Shown here: positions 23,481 to 35,481 of the stretch, one piece after another
Numbering within the stretch: the stretch's first letter is position 1
Layout: each line of letters begins with the position of its first letter
NCBI GenBank assembly: GCA_037974665.1
Contig: CM075767.1
Location: forward strand, 126,501 to 190,500
From: Ehretia macrophylla
Lineage: Eukaryota; Streptophyta; Magnoliopsida; Boraginales; Ehretiaceae
Reading direction: 5' to 3'
Length of the DNA: 64,000 nucleotides
Position numbers and translations under genes: made by a program
Notes under the pieces: generated by a model
What the model saw: the letters and a program-made list of their open reading frames with translations, nothing else
What the model was told of the DNA's origin: nothing
Databases searched by the model: none

Positions 23481-25777
23481 GGATATAAGGCCCGACACGA
23501 GAGCCTATACGTAATTACACTATTTATAATGCATTGTTATCATCTCATATGCATTAGTATCAATTAATATGCATTACGATTGTAATTGAGCTATAGTGAA
23601 ATAGGATTAACAATTAATTAGTTAGGGAGCAGCTAAACAACTAAATTGGAACTAGAATGGCAAACAAATAGTTGTATAACTAGTTGAAGGGCATTTTGGT
23701 ATAGTAGCTCACTTAAATATCCTACCTAACCTTATCCTACTATTTTCTACTACTCAAAACAAATAAATACACTCAAACACACACACCCACACGATTCAGC
23801 ACACATACACACAGAGCATGTCTAAAGAAAAAGAAGAAGAAGAAGAAGAAATCAGTCCATTCCAAGCATTTTCTAGCCCTAGCTTGCATTTTTCAAGCTC
23901 TCTAACTTCACATCTTGCATTTTCTCTACAAGCTAGGTGAGGTTTGTTTTCAAAATGTTTTACAAGTCATCCAAAGCATGATTTATATGTATATGTGTAT
24001 ATAGAACTTGATCTAGTGATTATGCAAATCTATATGGTGTATTTGAATTTAGTTGGTCTCCATTGAGCATGTGCTAAGAGTTAATGCAACTTAGCTTTTA
24101 ACCTTGCTATATCATGATATTTGTGCCTAAATAAACCTTGGTAATGCTTGAACAAGAGCTTATACTTGGATTAGAGGCAAGTTGATTGAGGTTGTAGCTC
24201 TAGATTTCTAATTTTACAAAACCCTAGTTGATGAACTTTGTGATTGAAGCTAGTTGATGTTGAATCTTAGGTTATCATTAAGTATAAGTAATGTTTAACT
24301 TTGCCAATTTAGTGTGTAAGGTGAAAGGAACATGCTAGGACTTGATGACAAGGTAGAGAGGCAAGAAACAAGAAAATCGTGCATATTGTTTGCACATTCC
24401 GGTCGACCGAGTCCAAGTCCGGTCAACCGGACGGACCATGCTTAGCTATTGCCGGGCGATGGTCAGGGCGAGTCACTCACCCGGACAGCCACCTGGAACC
24501 TTACTACCGGGAGATGGTCTGGGCAAGTGACTCACCCGGACAGTCTCCCGGATCCCTTGTTTCCTTTTTGCATATCTAGCCAATTGAGCCTTTCTTTTCC
24601 TTGCTTGTTCCTATTTGTTTTAACTTGTTTCATGAGTATTTTAGAACCCGTTTTGGGTGAGCATTGGGTGTAATTGTGTTAGTAATGGTCCTTGCATGTA
24701 ATTTCATGGAAGTAATACCGAACTATGAACACCGAATTAACATGAATTGATCATCGCCACATGGTTATGTTTGATTATTGAGAATAACCTTCTTGTTTGA
24801 TCTTTCCGAACTTGTTTATATGTTGTAAGGACATGATTGAGATCCTGATATGGTTATTTGCTATACGTGGTCGAGGGTAACCTACTAGTTTCCCTCATCT
24901 CTAATGTTATCATTCATGATATGTTTACAATGTTATCATCTATAGGCGCGAATGTTGCAACCACAACTATGGGCATAGTCGCGTTCGTTTCCTTTGGATA
25001 GCATCGGGCTACCAGTCGGTCTCGACTACCATGGTCCCCGGTAGATATCCAGATAACACATAATATTGGAGTTAGGGAATAGCAATGAAGATTGAATCAA
25101 GGCCGGCCGTCTACAGCAACTGCAAGGAAAACCGTATCCTTTGATATATAGTAAATCTACCTTTACTTGGTCCCTTGAGGTCCTCGGAGGGTAGAGTTAT
25201 GTGTTGTTACTTGTTCATTACTTCTTGTACTCATTTGTAGCTTATGCATGACATGTTTTCAAAAAAGGTTTTCCAAATGTTGAAAATGCTTGCGAAAATC
25301 CCCATTCTAAGTGTAGTTCATCCCTTTTCATGACAATATTTTAGGTGAGATCGAGCTTGAGCTAGCAGCTCAAGCCGAAGGCGAGGCTTACTTGTGTGAC
25401 GAGTCAGATTTTTGCTTGTTATGAACTAGCTTACTTGTATTGATGGATTTTTGAATGTTAGGAACTATGTTAAATTAAACAGCTTCAAGTACTGTACTAT
25501 TCTTTTGGACGTTAGGTTGTAACCTCACTACTATTTTATTCTTTTGGGGCCTAGATGGCATTGATAACTTGTAACATGCTTTATGGGTAACACTAGGCCT
25601 TGTATATGTGAAACAAGTGAATGAAGTTGAAGTGCCGATAGTTTCGAGCACCCTTCTTGAAGTTATTTACAGAATTATAAATGTTTAGGCTTGAATTGAT
25701 AATTGTACATGTTTATCCGTTAGTACACGTCATGTTCCTGCCTTGTCCTAGCAATGGGTCAGGGTCGGGACGTGACA
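23481..25777 (+). repeat. Chromovirus LTR-2 (2297 bp), shared by both internal regions
   Basis: Its left edge follows the end of region 1 pol and a purine-rich tract, as a 3' LTR should. Its right edge (CGGGACGTGACA at 25777) is followed by the primer site of region 2, as a 5' LTR should. The expected TG at the start is GG here; LTR-3 has TGATATAAGGCCCG. It contains a GAA microsatellite (about 23829-23850), CCGGTCGACCGAG-type motifs (about 24400-24550), and a weak version of the shared module (about 24955-25050). Relative to LTR-3 it lacks about 65 bp near 23585. Confidence 0.9.
23829..23850. repeat. (GAA)n microsatellite in LTR-2
   Basis: Short GAA run; the matching site in LTR-3 (about 32822-32852) is longer. 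Confidence 0.85.
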
Positions 25778-25785
25778 CCTTTAGG

Positions 25786-25797
25786 TGGTATCAAAGC
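25786..25797 (+). other. Primer binding site, internal region 2 (one mismatch)
   Basis: TGGTATCAAAGC, one G-to-A change from the region 1 site, 8 bases after the LTR end. Confidence 0.85.
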
Positions 25798-26128
25798 TAG
25801 CCTAGGTTAGCAAATATCCAGGTTTAGAAATATGGTCCGTGGGTAGATGCCCTAAATAAGAAGATGAATTACTTAAGAGATGTTTTGAATTACTTATATG
25901 TTAGGGTGACTTATGTGTCTATGTGCGAATGATATATGCTTACATGTGGTATTTGGTTCTTGTTAATATGGAGTTATGTGATTAAGTATGGCCATACTCT
26001 ATACCATATTAATATTCATTTATCTATAATCATTCATATTAAAGGTAACTATAGGACATGCATTCTTATCTCATATCATGAAACATATATGTCATATAAT
26101 CGTGAGTGGCCCTATGCTATGTCTATAG

Positions 26129-26432
26129 ATGGCAGGTCGTAACACCCGTGCAAACGCCGGAGCACAAGGAGCGGGGAATGTTGACCCAGCCAACCCCGGG
26201 ATAGCCATGTTTAATATGATGGCAAATGCGATAGATCGCATGAGTAGGGTGATGGAGCAACAAGCAAACATGGGTGCGGGTAACAACAACAACAATAACA
26301 ATAATAACAACAACGGTGGTGGCAACAACAACAACAACCACCGAGGTAATAGAGACGATACCTTGAGAAGTTTCCTAGGGTATGGACCTTCTAAATTCTT
26401 GGGTGAGCCTGACAGTGAGAATACGGAGGCTT
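26129..26432 (+). pseudogene. Chromovirus gag, region 2, N-terminal piece
   Basis: ATG at 26129, the Asn-rich tract and FLGYGPSKFLGEPDSENTEA are uninterrupted, unlike region 1. The frame is cut at 26433 by the nested solo LTR. Confidence 0.85.
26428..26432. repeat. Target-site duplication GGCTT, left copy
   Basis: GGCTT at 26428-26432 is repeated at 28721-28725. Removing the insertion and one copy restores alignment with region 1 gag. Confidence 0.9.
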
Positions 26433-28720
26433 TGTAATACCTGAGCCCGGAATGTGGAATTTCTTGATTATCTTTCTGGAAATTATATTTTCTTAGATTC
26501 TTTTAGATTTAATTGTTACTTCTTTGTTGTTGCAAAGTGCATTGCATTTCGGGAACGATAGCTAGAGAATATTTTCTAGTCCTCAGCAAATAATGAAACT
26601 AGTATTTTAGTGCCTTAAATTTTATAATTTAATTGTTGTTAGATAGAATTAACATTTCCTTAGCTGTTTTAGCTTAAAAATGCATGAAAATAGGCTATTT
26701 GACCAATTTTAAGTTAGTTGACCAAGGGGGTTTGACCTTTGACCAAGTTGTCATCTTTTAAATAAGCAAATAACAAAGAAAATAAAACATAAAAGCTGAA
26801 AAAAAGAACCTTGAGCAGGCCGTGACTTTGAGAGAAGAAAAAAAACGAATTTCAACCTTCCAACTTTCAATCTTCGCGTGAGCTCGTCCGGGGTGGTTTC
26901 CGAGGTGTCCAGTGTTGTTTTCCTAGCAACTAGGAGTGCCTAAGGTGAGGGAAGCACGTTATTTGCGCATTTAAATGTTATGTATGTCAACTTTTTGATT
27001 TTTGAGATTTATCCGTAGATTGTTGTTTAAATCGTTTTGAAGTTTCTAGAATGTTCCTTGCCAATTGTAGAACATGTATTTATAGCTTTTTAACATTTTA
27101 TGCGGTTAAATGTTGAGATTGTAATTTAAATTGGTTGTTGAATAATAATTTATGAATAGTAAATCCTTGAAACGATGAAGTTGCGCTGTTATGCTTTCTG
27201 TTGATGTAAAAATGTGCTATGTATGCTAGAATGCCTAAATGCATGGTTTGTTTAGGTTGTATAATGGAAAAATTGAGGAAAACGCCTTGGTGAAAGTCGG
27301 GGTCGTTTAGGTCGACTTTATCATTTTCTCGTTTTGCGTGTTGGCATTGTTTCGGGAAGCCATGGAAGCACTTTTGGTGCAATTATAGCATTGGTTGGAT
27401 GTTTGGTTGGTATAGTTGTAGTTCAAACGAGCAAAGGGAGAAATCGGGGCTTTGCGTGAATTCTAGGGTTAAGTAGGGTTTTGGGGTCTTTAGACGTGCC
27501 TTATCGTGACCTAGGAGGATTGGTGAAGTCGGTTTTCAGAACTCGTGGCTCGTTTAGAAATGGTAGCATTTTGATAGTTGGGGCCGATTTGTGATTTTAC
27601 TTGTTTTCTTGATATTATGCCTATAGAATGCTTAGGGTTGCTTGATATACTTGTTTGAATTGATTCTGATTGAAATGCTTATCAACCGTTGCTATTGCGT
27701 GCGAGAGTAACCTACTTTGTTATTCTCCCACGTATGGCTTTATTGCTCGTTTATCGCCTTGTAGAGTCTTGCATTGCATAGTGTCCAGCGCGTGAGTGAT
27801 GGGTCTCTCTGGGTAGCCTCGGGTTGCCAGTGTTGGTTGCTCTAGCTCCGTGGCTATTCCCTCTTCTCGCTTGGGTTGCCTCCCAGGGAGATTTGGGTCG
27901 TAGATTGATGGATACTTCCGGGGTATTCCAAACTGGTGTTATAAGGTGGTTTGGGCCGGCGCATCATCATCGAGTTCGTGATTGAAAGTTGCTCATGAAA
28001 AGAGAACCATATCCTTTGAATGAGTGTTTATATTTTTAATGCTTGCCTTGCTTTATTGATGGCTTTGTTGTATCTCTATATAATATTTGTATGAATTGCT
28101 TGATTAATTGCATTGCATACTCCTCTCATCTCCGTCCTTGAGACCAATTGCCCTCGCTGAGCAATAGTTTTTTGCTCATTCCTTTCTATACTATATTTTT
28201 ACAGGAGTAGTTGACGCAGACCCTATTGAGGTAATAGAGGAGGAGGAGCAGGTAGAGGTGTTTCCGTGATAGCACTTCTTTGCTTTGCTGGTGGTTAGTT
28301 GCCAGACTTTTGTGCGAGCCATGCTTGATGTGTTTAATGCTTGGTTGTCGCTTTATTTTGAGGCTTATAGCCTTGTATGTAGTATCTATTTTGAGGCCTA
28401 GATGGTCTTATGTTGTAAAGGATTAAAGGTTGTAATGTTGTAAATATATACTCATGTGACTAGTAAGGAAATGCATGCTAATGGTTAATTGTTTAGTGGC
28501 ATAATAATTGTGTAGTATGCATATCATTTTTGGGTTGCAAAGTTGTTAATGAAAATATGTATGTTTTCTAAAAGAATGTTGGCTTGTCTCAAATGAATGT
28601 TGTGGTTTCTCGAATATTATATTGAATGTAGGGTTTCGGAACATCCGCGGTACAGAGGAGACTCCATCCATGTGTCGGGTCCGGGCTTGGCCTTTTGCGG
28701 GGTTGGGTCGGGGCGTGACA
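26433..28720 (+). mobile_element. Solo LTR, family A, second copy (2288 bp), inverted relative to 1610-3789
   Basis: Starts TGTAATACC, ends GGGGCGTGACA, with a perfect GGCTT duplication. Its reverse complement matches the solo LTR at 1610-3789 along most of its length, including the terminal blocks. It contains the shared module (about 27775-27945) and the motif CCCTCGCTGAGCAATAG (about 28151-28170), followed by a TTTTTACAG acceptor-like site near 28205. Confidence 0.9.
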
Positions 28721-28725
28721 GGCTT

Positions 28726-29714
28726 GGCTTGCTAAGGTGGAAAAGAGCCATGTTGCCATGGACTACACCGACGAGAAGAAGGTAGCCTTAGCAACTTTCT
28801 TGTTGGAGGATGCGGATGAATGGTGGAGAAATGAGAAGCCTCGTTGGGAACAGAATGGCACCCTAACAACATGGGCTAACTTTATAGAATTCTTTAGAGG
28901 CAATTATGTGTCGGAGGTGGCTCGGGAGAGAAAGCAAGAAGAGTTCCTATCCGTGAGACAAGGATGCTTGTCTGTAGTACAATACGAAGCCCGATTCAAC
29001 AAACTCTCAAAGTACTTGTCGAAGTTGGTCCAAACAGAGAATAGGAGGATCAAACACTTCATTCGAGGACTAAGGCCTGAAATTCAGGATCTCCTTGCAT
29101 CACACCGTTTTACTACTTATGCCAATATGGTGGATTCGGAAGCACAAGTTGAAAAAAGGAGATTGGATACTCATGGGGGACCGAGTCAAGTGAGCAAAAG
29201 GCTGATGTTGTCACAAGCTCTCCATAGATCATACTCAGCCCAGGGTCAAGCTTCAAGTCAAGCTAGATTAGCCCCTACCCGACCACAGTCGAGTGCTTCA
29301 GTTACTCAATCGATCAGTGGTTCGTCAGGTAATACTACTATTGCCAAGAATGTCGTGTGCAACTATTGTAATAAAAAGGGGCATGTTGAGGCCCAGTGTT
29401 GGAAGAAAACGGGTAAGTGTTTGGGGTGTGGAAGTGATCAACACTTAGCTATAGACTGTCCGAAACGGCGGAACAGAGGTGCACCAAATCAGGTCGTCGA
29501 GAATGCATTAGTGCAGAGGGTTCAAGCCCTAGTGTATACTATTGATCAAGAGGAGATCCTAGAGGTTGCAGCAATAGTTGAAGGTACTTTCTTAATTTTA
29601 CAACGATTGGTAAAGGTGCTTATTGATCCTGGAGCCACGCATTCCTTTATTATCCCCCAATGTGTGCATCGCATCAAGTTACAAGTAGGACCTTTATCAT
29701 GTCATGTAAAATAG
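28726..29714 (+). pseudogene. Chromovirus gag C-terminus and protease, region 2
   Basis: A long uninterrupted frame (from 28737 as an ATG frame) with the gag domain (WWRNEKPRWEQNGTLTTW, FLSVRQGCLSVVQYEARFNK), two zinc knuckles (CNYCNKKGHVEAQC and CLGCGSDQHLAIDC, about 29358-29465), and an intact protease active site IDPGATHSF (about 29620-29650). It stops at 29712. Split from its start by the solo LTR. Confidence 0.85.
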
Positions 29715-31028
29715 CAATCCTATGGGTACCAAGTATATTTCTAAATATGGATGTAAAGAGTTTAAAATTCAAATAAAAGGCTAGGAATTTTTGGTCGATC
29801 TCATTGTACTTCCCTTTCAAAAATACAATGTAATATTGGGAATGGATTGGTTAGCCCGTAATTATGCCTAATTGGATTGTCGAACAAATATTGTGAAGTT
29901 TCAGGTACCGAGTCAACCTGTAATGAAGGTGAAGGGTAGAGGTGATATTTCGTGTAATGCTATTGTGTCCTTCATCAAAGCTGTGAAATTAATGAGAAAA
30001 GGATGCAGTGGATATTTGGCTTATTTAATTAACAAGCCAGCTGACCAAGCTAAGCTCGTTGAGGTACCGGTGGTGAAAGAGTATGTTGATGTGTTTCCGA
30101 AAGAATTATTGGGATTGCCTTCAGAAAGGGAAATTGACTTTGTAATTGAGGTATTACCAGGTACACATCCCATCTCAAAGGCACCATATCGAATGGCCCC
30201 GACTGAGTTGCCGGAATTGAAGATCCAGTTGTAGGGATTGTTAGAGAAGGGATTCATTCAACCTAGCTCATCTCCTTGGGGAGCCCCGGTATTGTTCGTG
30301 AAGAAGAAATATGGTACATTAAGGTTATGTATTGATTATTGAGGATTGAATCATGTGACTGTTAAGAACAAGTATCCCTTGCCATTGATAGATGAATTGT
30401 TTGATCAATTACGAGGAGCCAAAGTTTATTCGAAGTTTGATTTGAGGCAAGGTTATTATCAGATTCACATCAAGAATGAAGACGTGCCTAAATCAACTTT
30501 TAGAACAAGGTACAGAAATTATGAGTTTGTTGTGATGCCGTTTGGACTAACAAATGCTTCTACTGCCTTTATGGACTTGATGCAAGGGTGTTCCAACCTT
30601 ATTTGGATCAATTTGTGGTGATATTCATTGATGATATTTTGGTGTATTCCAAGATGGAAAATGAGCATGAGAAGCATCTACATATGGTGTTACAGAAGTT
30701 CAAAGAACATCAATTGTACGCAAAGTTCAGTAAATGTGATTTCTGGCTTCAACAGATTGCTTTCTTAGGGCATATAATCTCCCAAGCAGGGATAGCGGTG
30801 AATCCACCAAAGATTGAAGTAGTGCAATTGTGGAAGAAGCCTGAGAATGTTACGGAAGTACATAGTTTCCTTGGGTTAGCCGAGTACTACAGGAGATTCG
30901 TCAAAGACTTCTCCAAAATTGCTGGACCCCTTACAAGATTGACACAAAAGAAGGTGGGCTTCACATGGGATGATAAGTGTGAAAATAGCTTTCAAAAGAT
31001 AAAAGAAGACAATCCAGATTTCAAATAG
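29715..31028 (+). pseudogene. Chromovirus pol, region 2: RT, broken
   Basis: RT blocks: YRMAPTELPELKIQL up to a TAG at 30232, [10 protein letters not shown] (about 30435), [14 protein letters not shown] (about 30530), [10 protein letters not shown] (about 30626) and AFLGHIIS (about 30762). A one-base loss relative to region 1 at about 30585 shifts the frame before the catalytic motif. At about 31000 the sequence jumps into the post-RNase H region because of the roughly 510 bp deletion. Confidence 0.85.
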
Positions 31029-32369
31029 CAAGATGGATTGTGGAGATTTCAGAACCGAATTTGTATACCAAATAACCCAGAATTGAAGAGAAATATACTT
31101 GAAGAAACTCATAATACTAGGTATACAATACATCTTGGAGGGACGAAGATGTATCGCGACTTGAGACAATTCTATTGGTAAAACAATATGAAGCGAGAGA
31201 TTGCGAAATTTATGTCTCGTTGTTTGACATGTCAAAGGGTTAAGGCAGAACATTAAAGACCCGTAGGACTTTTGCAACCTTTGGGAATTCCATAATGGAA
31301 ATGGGAGCATATAACAATGGATTTCGTGACAGAATTGCCGAGTTCACCTCAAGGATGTGATACTGTTTGGGTAATCGTGGATCGATTGACGAAGATAGCC
31401 CATTTCATCGCAGTGAATAAGAGCGATAGCTTGGAGAAGCGAGTCGACTTGTATATAGCTAATATTATGAAATTGCATGGTGTACCTGCGAGCATAGTGT
31501 CTGACAAAGATCCAAGATTTACATCTCGGTTTTGGTAAAAATTTCAAGTGGCTTTGGGGATGAAGTTGAGCTTCAGTATAGCCTACCATCCTCAAACAGA
31601 TGGGCAATCCGAAAGGACCATTCAAATCTTGGAAGACACGCTAAGAGCTTGTGCATTGGATTTCAAAGGAACATAGGAGAAACATTTGCCATTGGCAGAG
31701 TTTGACTACAACAACAGTTACCAAGCAACAATTGGCATAGCACCCTACGAGGCCTTGTATGGACGGAAGTGTAGATCACCTTTATATTGGAGCGAGGTTG
31801 GTGAGATGAAAGCCATTGATCCTACATTATTATCGGAGATGATGGAGAAGATAGAGAATGTGCAATTGATCTGGAAAAGGATGCTCACTGTTCAGAGTAG
31901 GCAGAAAAGCTATGCCGATAGAAGAAGAAGAGACTTGGACTTTGAAGTGGGTGATAAGGTGTTTTTGAAATTGTCTTCTCGGAAGGGATTGATTAGGCAT
32001 GGCAAGGGTGGCAAATTAAGTCCGAGGTACATGGGACCGTTCGAGATCGTGGAAAGGATTGGCAAGTTAGCATTCCGGTTGAGTCTACCAACAAATCTCT
32101 CAGGTATACATGATGTGTGTCATGTCTCGATGTTAAGGAGGTATCAACCCGATCCTTCTCACATCTTAGAGTCGGAGCCACTGCGACTTCATGAGAATCT
32201 CTCCTATGAAGAAAGACTCGTGCAAATTTTGGATGAACAAGAACTCGAGTTGCATAAGAAGAAGATTCCTATGGTGAAGGTATTGTGGAACAACCATGGG
32301 ATCGAGGAAGCAACTTGGGAGTTACGGGATCATATGGAGAAGCAGTATCCGGAGTTATTTACGAGGTAA
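31029..32369 (+). pseudogene. Chromovirus pol, region 2: integrase and chromodomain-like tail, broken
   Basis: The integrase core is at 31317-31538 (Asp in TMDF and in VSDKDPRF), then a stop (FW followed by TAA), then HPQTDGQSERTIQ with the catalytic Glu at about 31585-31620. A frame of 227 residues (31686-32369) carries the integrase C-terminus and ends with a chromodomain-like block (GIEEATWELRDHMEKQYPEL). A stop codon at 31293 is shared with region 1. Confidence 0.85.
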
Positions 32370-32407
32370 GAGAAAATTGCGAGAACGCAATTCTTTTAAG
32401 GGGGGGA

Positions 32408-33879
32408 TGATATAAGGCCCGACACGAGAGCCTATATGTAATTACACTATTTATAATGCATTGATATCATCTCATAGGCATTAACATCAATTAATATGCA
32501 TTACGATTGTCTAATGTGCATTTTCATCATTTTATGTGCACTTGTCTTGCTTTACGTGCATTTAAGTGTCGTAGGAATTAATTGAGCTGTAGGGAAATAG
32601 GATTAACAATTAATTAGTTAGGGAGCAACTAAACAATTAAATTGGAACTAGAATGGCAAGCAAGTATTTGTATAACTAGTTGAAGGGCATTTTGGTCAAA
32701 TAGCTCACTTAAATATCCTACATAACCTAATCCTACTATTTTCTACTACTCAAAACAAACAAATACACTCAAACACACACACCCACATGATTCAACACAC
32801 ACACAGAGATAGCACGTCTGAAGAAAAAGAAGAAGAAGAAGAAGAAGAAGAAATTAGTCCATTCCATGCATTTTCTAGCCATAGCTTGCATTGTTCAAGC
32901 TCTCTAACTTCACATCTTGCATCTCCTCTACAAGCTAGGTGAGGGTTGTTTTCAAAATGTTTTACAAGTTATCCAAAGCATGATTTATATGTATATGTGT
33001 ATATAGAACTTAATATAGTGATTATGCAAGTCTATATGGTGTATTTGAATTTAGTTGGTCTCCATTGAGCATGTGCTAAGAATTGATGCAACTTAGCTTT
33101 GAACCTTGCTATATCATGATATTTGTGCCTAGATAAACCTTGGTAATGCTTGAACAAGAGCTTATACTTGGATTAGAGGCAAGTTGATTGAGGTTGCAGC
33201 TCTAGATTTCTAATTTTGCAAAACCCTAGTTGATGAACTTTGTGATCGAAGCTAGTTGATGTTGAATCTTAGGTTGTCATTGTGTATAAGTGATGTTTAA
33301 CTTTGCCAATTTAGTGTGTAAGGTAAAAGGAACATGCTAGGACTTGGTGACAAGGTAGAGAGGCAAGAAACAAGAAAATCGTGCATATTGCTACACATTC
33401 CGGTCAACCGAGTCCAAGTCCGGTTGACCAGACAGACCATGCTTAGCTACTATCGGGCAATGGTCCAGGCGAGTGAGCCAGCCGGAAACTTACTGTCAAG
33501 CGATGGTCCAGGCGAGTGACTCGCCTGGACAGTCACCCGGATCCCCTATTTCCCTTTTGCATATCTAGCCAGTTGAGCCATTCGTTTCCTTGCTTGTTCC
33601 TATTTGTTTTAACTTGTTTCATGAGTATTTTAGAACCCTTTTTGGGTGAGCATTGGGTATAATTATGTTAGTAATGGTCCTTGCATGTAATTTCATGGAA
33701 GTAATACCGAACTATGAACACCGAATTAACATGAATTGTTCATCGCCACATGGTTATGTTTGATTATTGGGAATAACCTTCTTGTTTGATCTTTCCAAAC
33801 TTGTTTATATGTTGTAAGGACGTGATTGAGATCCTGATATGGTTATTTGCTATACGTGGTCGAGGGCAACCTACTTGTT
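32408..33879 (+). repeat. Chromovirus LTR-3, truncated at its 3' side (about 1472 bp)
   Basis: Starts TGATATAAGGCCCG right after the polypurine tract. It is homologous to LTR-2 up to CGAGGGCAACCTACTTGTT, where another LTR begins (33880). About 900 bp of the right side is absent. It contains CCGGTCAACCGAG and CCGGTTGACC motifs (about 33400-33540). Confidence 0.9.
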
Positions 33880-34838
33880 TGTATCAACCCTATTTTCCCT
33901 TAATTGCTAAAACGGTCTCTGATACCATAAAATTGACAAGAAATTAAAATTTAGGTTTACGAGTCCTCACGCATTCTGGGGTCGTGATGCCAAGAGCTTA
34001 AGAAGATCACTCCTCTTACGTCTGCTAAGGCACGAAACAATTGCCTGAACACTATTACCATAAATCAAAACATCAAATCATGTAGAACACCAATTCTAAC
34101 AACACACCTTATACAAACTTCATCACTAATAGATAATAATACAACCACCAAGTACAAATTTACAAGACCTGGATTCACTAAGTTACCTCACACAGGTCTA
34201 GCTACTATAACTAAGCCTCGAAGGAGTAATGTATCAAGTTAGTTACATAGTTAAGTATCCATAAGATTAATACATTACATCAAATAAATCACATGTCTAG
34301 CTCATTCTATTACAACAAAAGTTTAACCAAAACGAGCAACTGCTCTCAAGCTCTAGCCCCGAACCACCTGTATGGTAAAGAAAAGGGTAAGTTATACTTA
34401 GCTCAGTGAGGAATAAAGGGAATGAGGAGTTTTCGCAATCCTTTGTCATTTCGAAAGTATTTACAAAAGAGTATGTCATGCACACAGGAACAATTAAGAT
34501 AATGAATATCAAATATAACAACAATAGTAATAACAAGTATTTAACTCTACTCTCTGAGGGTTGTACCAAGCAAGAGTAGATAAAAGGATAAGTAATAACA
34601 AGTATTCAACTCTACTCTCCGAGGGTTGTACTAAGCGAGAGTAGATAAAAAGGATAAATAATATCAAGTATTCAACTTTACTCTCCGAGGGTTGCACCAA
34701 GCGAGAGTGAGAACATGAATGAGTAATTACAGCCCAACTCTCCAAGGGTTATACCAAGCGAAAGTGAAAGCATAAATGAGTAATTACAGCCCAACTCTAC
34801 AAGGGTTGTACCAAGCGAGAGTGAGAGATTAGGATAGC
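33880..34838 (-). mobile_element. Partial LTR, family F, copy 1
   Basis: Begins TGTATCAACCC, which looks like a C-to-T decayed form of TGTCACGACCCC at 34839. The two segments are then similar for about 600 bp (GCTAAAACGGTCTCTGATACC and GAAGATCACTCCTC are shared). It has GCTCAGTGAGG at about 34401 and ends in a tandem repeat. No terminal CA boundary is seen on the right, so it is incomplete. Confidence 0.7.
34540..34835. repeat. Tandem repeat of about 57-67 bp, five copies
   Basis: Units start with AACTCTACTCTCYGAGGG then TTGTACCAAGCGAGAGT, at about 34541, 34608, 34673, 34730 and 34789. The core resembles a piece of LTR B (about 7990-8085) in reverse orientation. Confidence 0.85.
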
Positions 34839-35481
34839 TGTCACGACCCCATTTTCTTAATTGCTAAAACGGTCTCTGATACCATAATGATGATAAGAAA
34901 TTAAAATTGAAGCTTACGAATCCTCAAGCGTTCTGGGATCGTGATGCCACGGGCTTAAGAAGATCACTCCTCCTAAGTTTGCTAAGGCACAAAACAATAG
35001 TCCGAGCACTATTACCATAATTCAAAACATAAAACCATGTATTACACCAATTCTAATAACACACATTATACAAACTTCATTATTAATAGATAATAATAAA
35101 ACCACTAAGTACAAATTTACAAGACTTGAATTCACTAGGTTACTTCACACAGGTCCAACTAATACGACTAGGCCTCAAAAATTTAATGTATCAAGTTAGT
35201 TACATAGTTAAGTGTCCACAAGATTAATATATTTCATCAAATAAATCACATGCCTAGCTCATTCTATTACAATAAAAGGTTAACCAAAACGAGCAACTAC
35301 TCACAAGCTCCAGCCGCGAACAACCTGTAATAGTGGAAAAAAAGGGGTGAGCTAATCCTGCATATAGCTTAGCGAGGGAGGAATGAGAAGGGTTTTCACA
35401 AAGGTTTTGTCTTTTCGTAAACAGTTGATAAAACATGTCATGCACACATGAATATACAAATGAGAATACAAGATATACAAT
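34839..35481 (-). mobile_element. Partial LTR, family F, copy 2
   Basis: Starts TGTCACGACCCC at 34839 and is a direct repeat of the first part of 33880-34838. It carries the motif GCTTAGCGAGGG at about 35367 and is interrupted at 35482 by another LTR start. Confidence 0.7.

Larger units (their letters stand above)
25778..32407 (+). mobile_element. Ty3/Gypsy chromovirus (Tekay/Del-like), internal region 2, defective, with nested solo LTR
   Basis: Same gene order as region 1 and closely similar to it. A family A/E solo LTR (26433-28720) splits gag. About 510 bp covering most of RNase H (18065-18575 in region 1) is deleted near 31000. The polypurine tract AAGGGGGGGA lies at about 32398-32407, immediately before LTR-3. 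It shares two nonsense codons with region 1. Confidence 0.9.

Noticed and set aside
34540-34835. Regularly spaced repeats that could suggest a CRISPR array
   Set aside because: Units are diverged tandem repeats with no conserved repeat/spacer alternation, inside a plant LTR.
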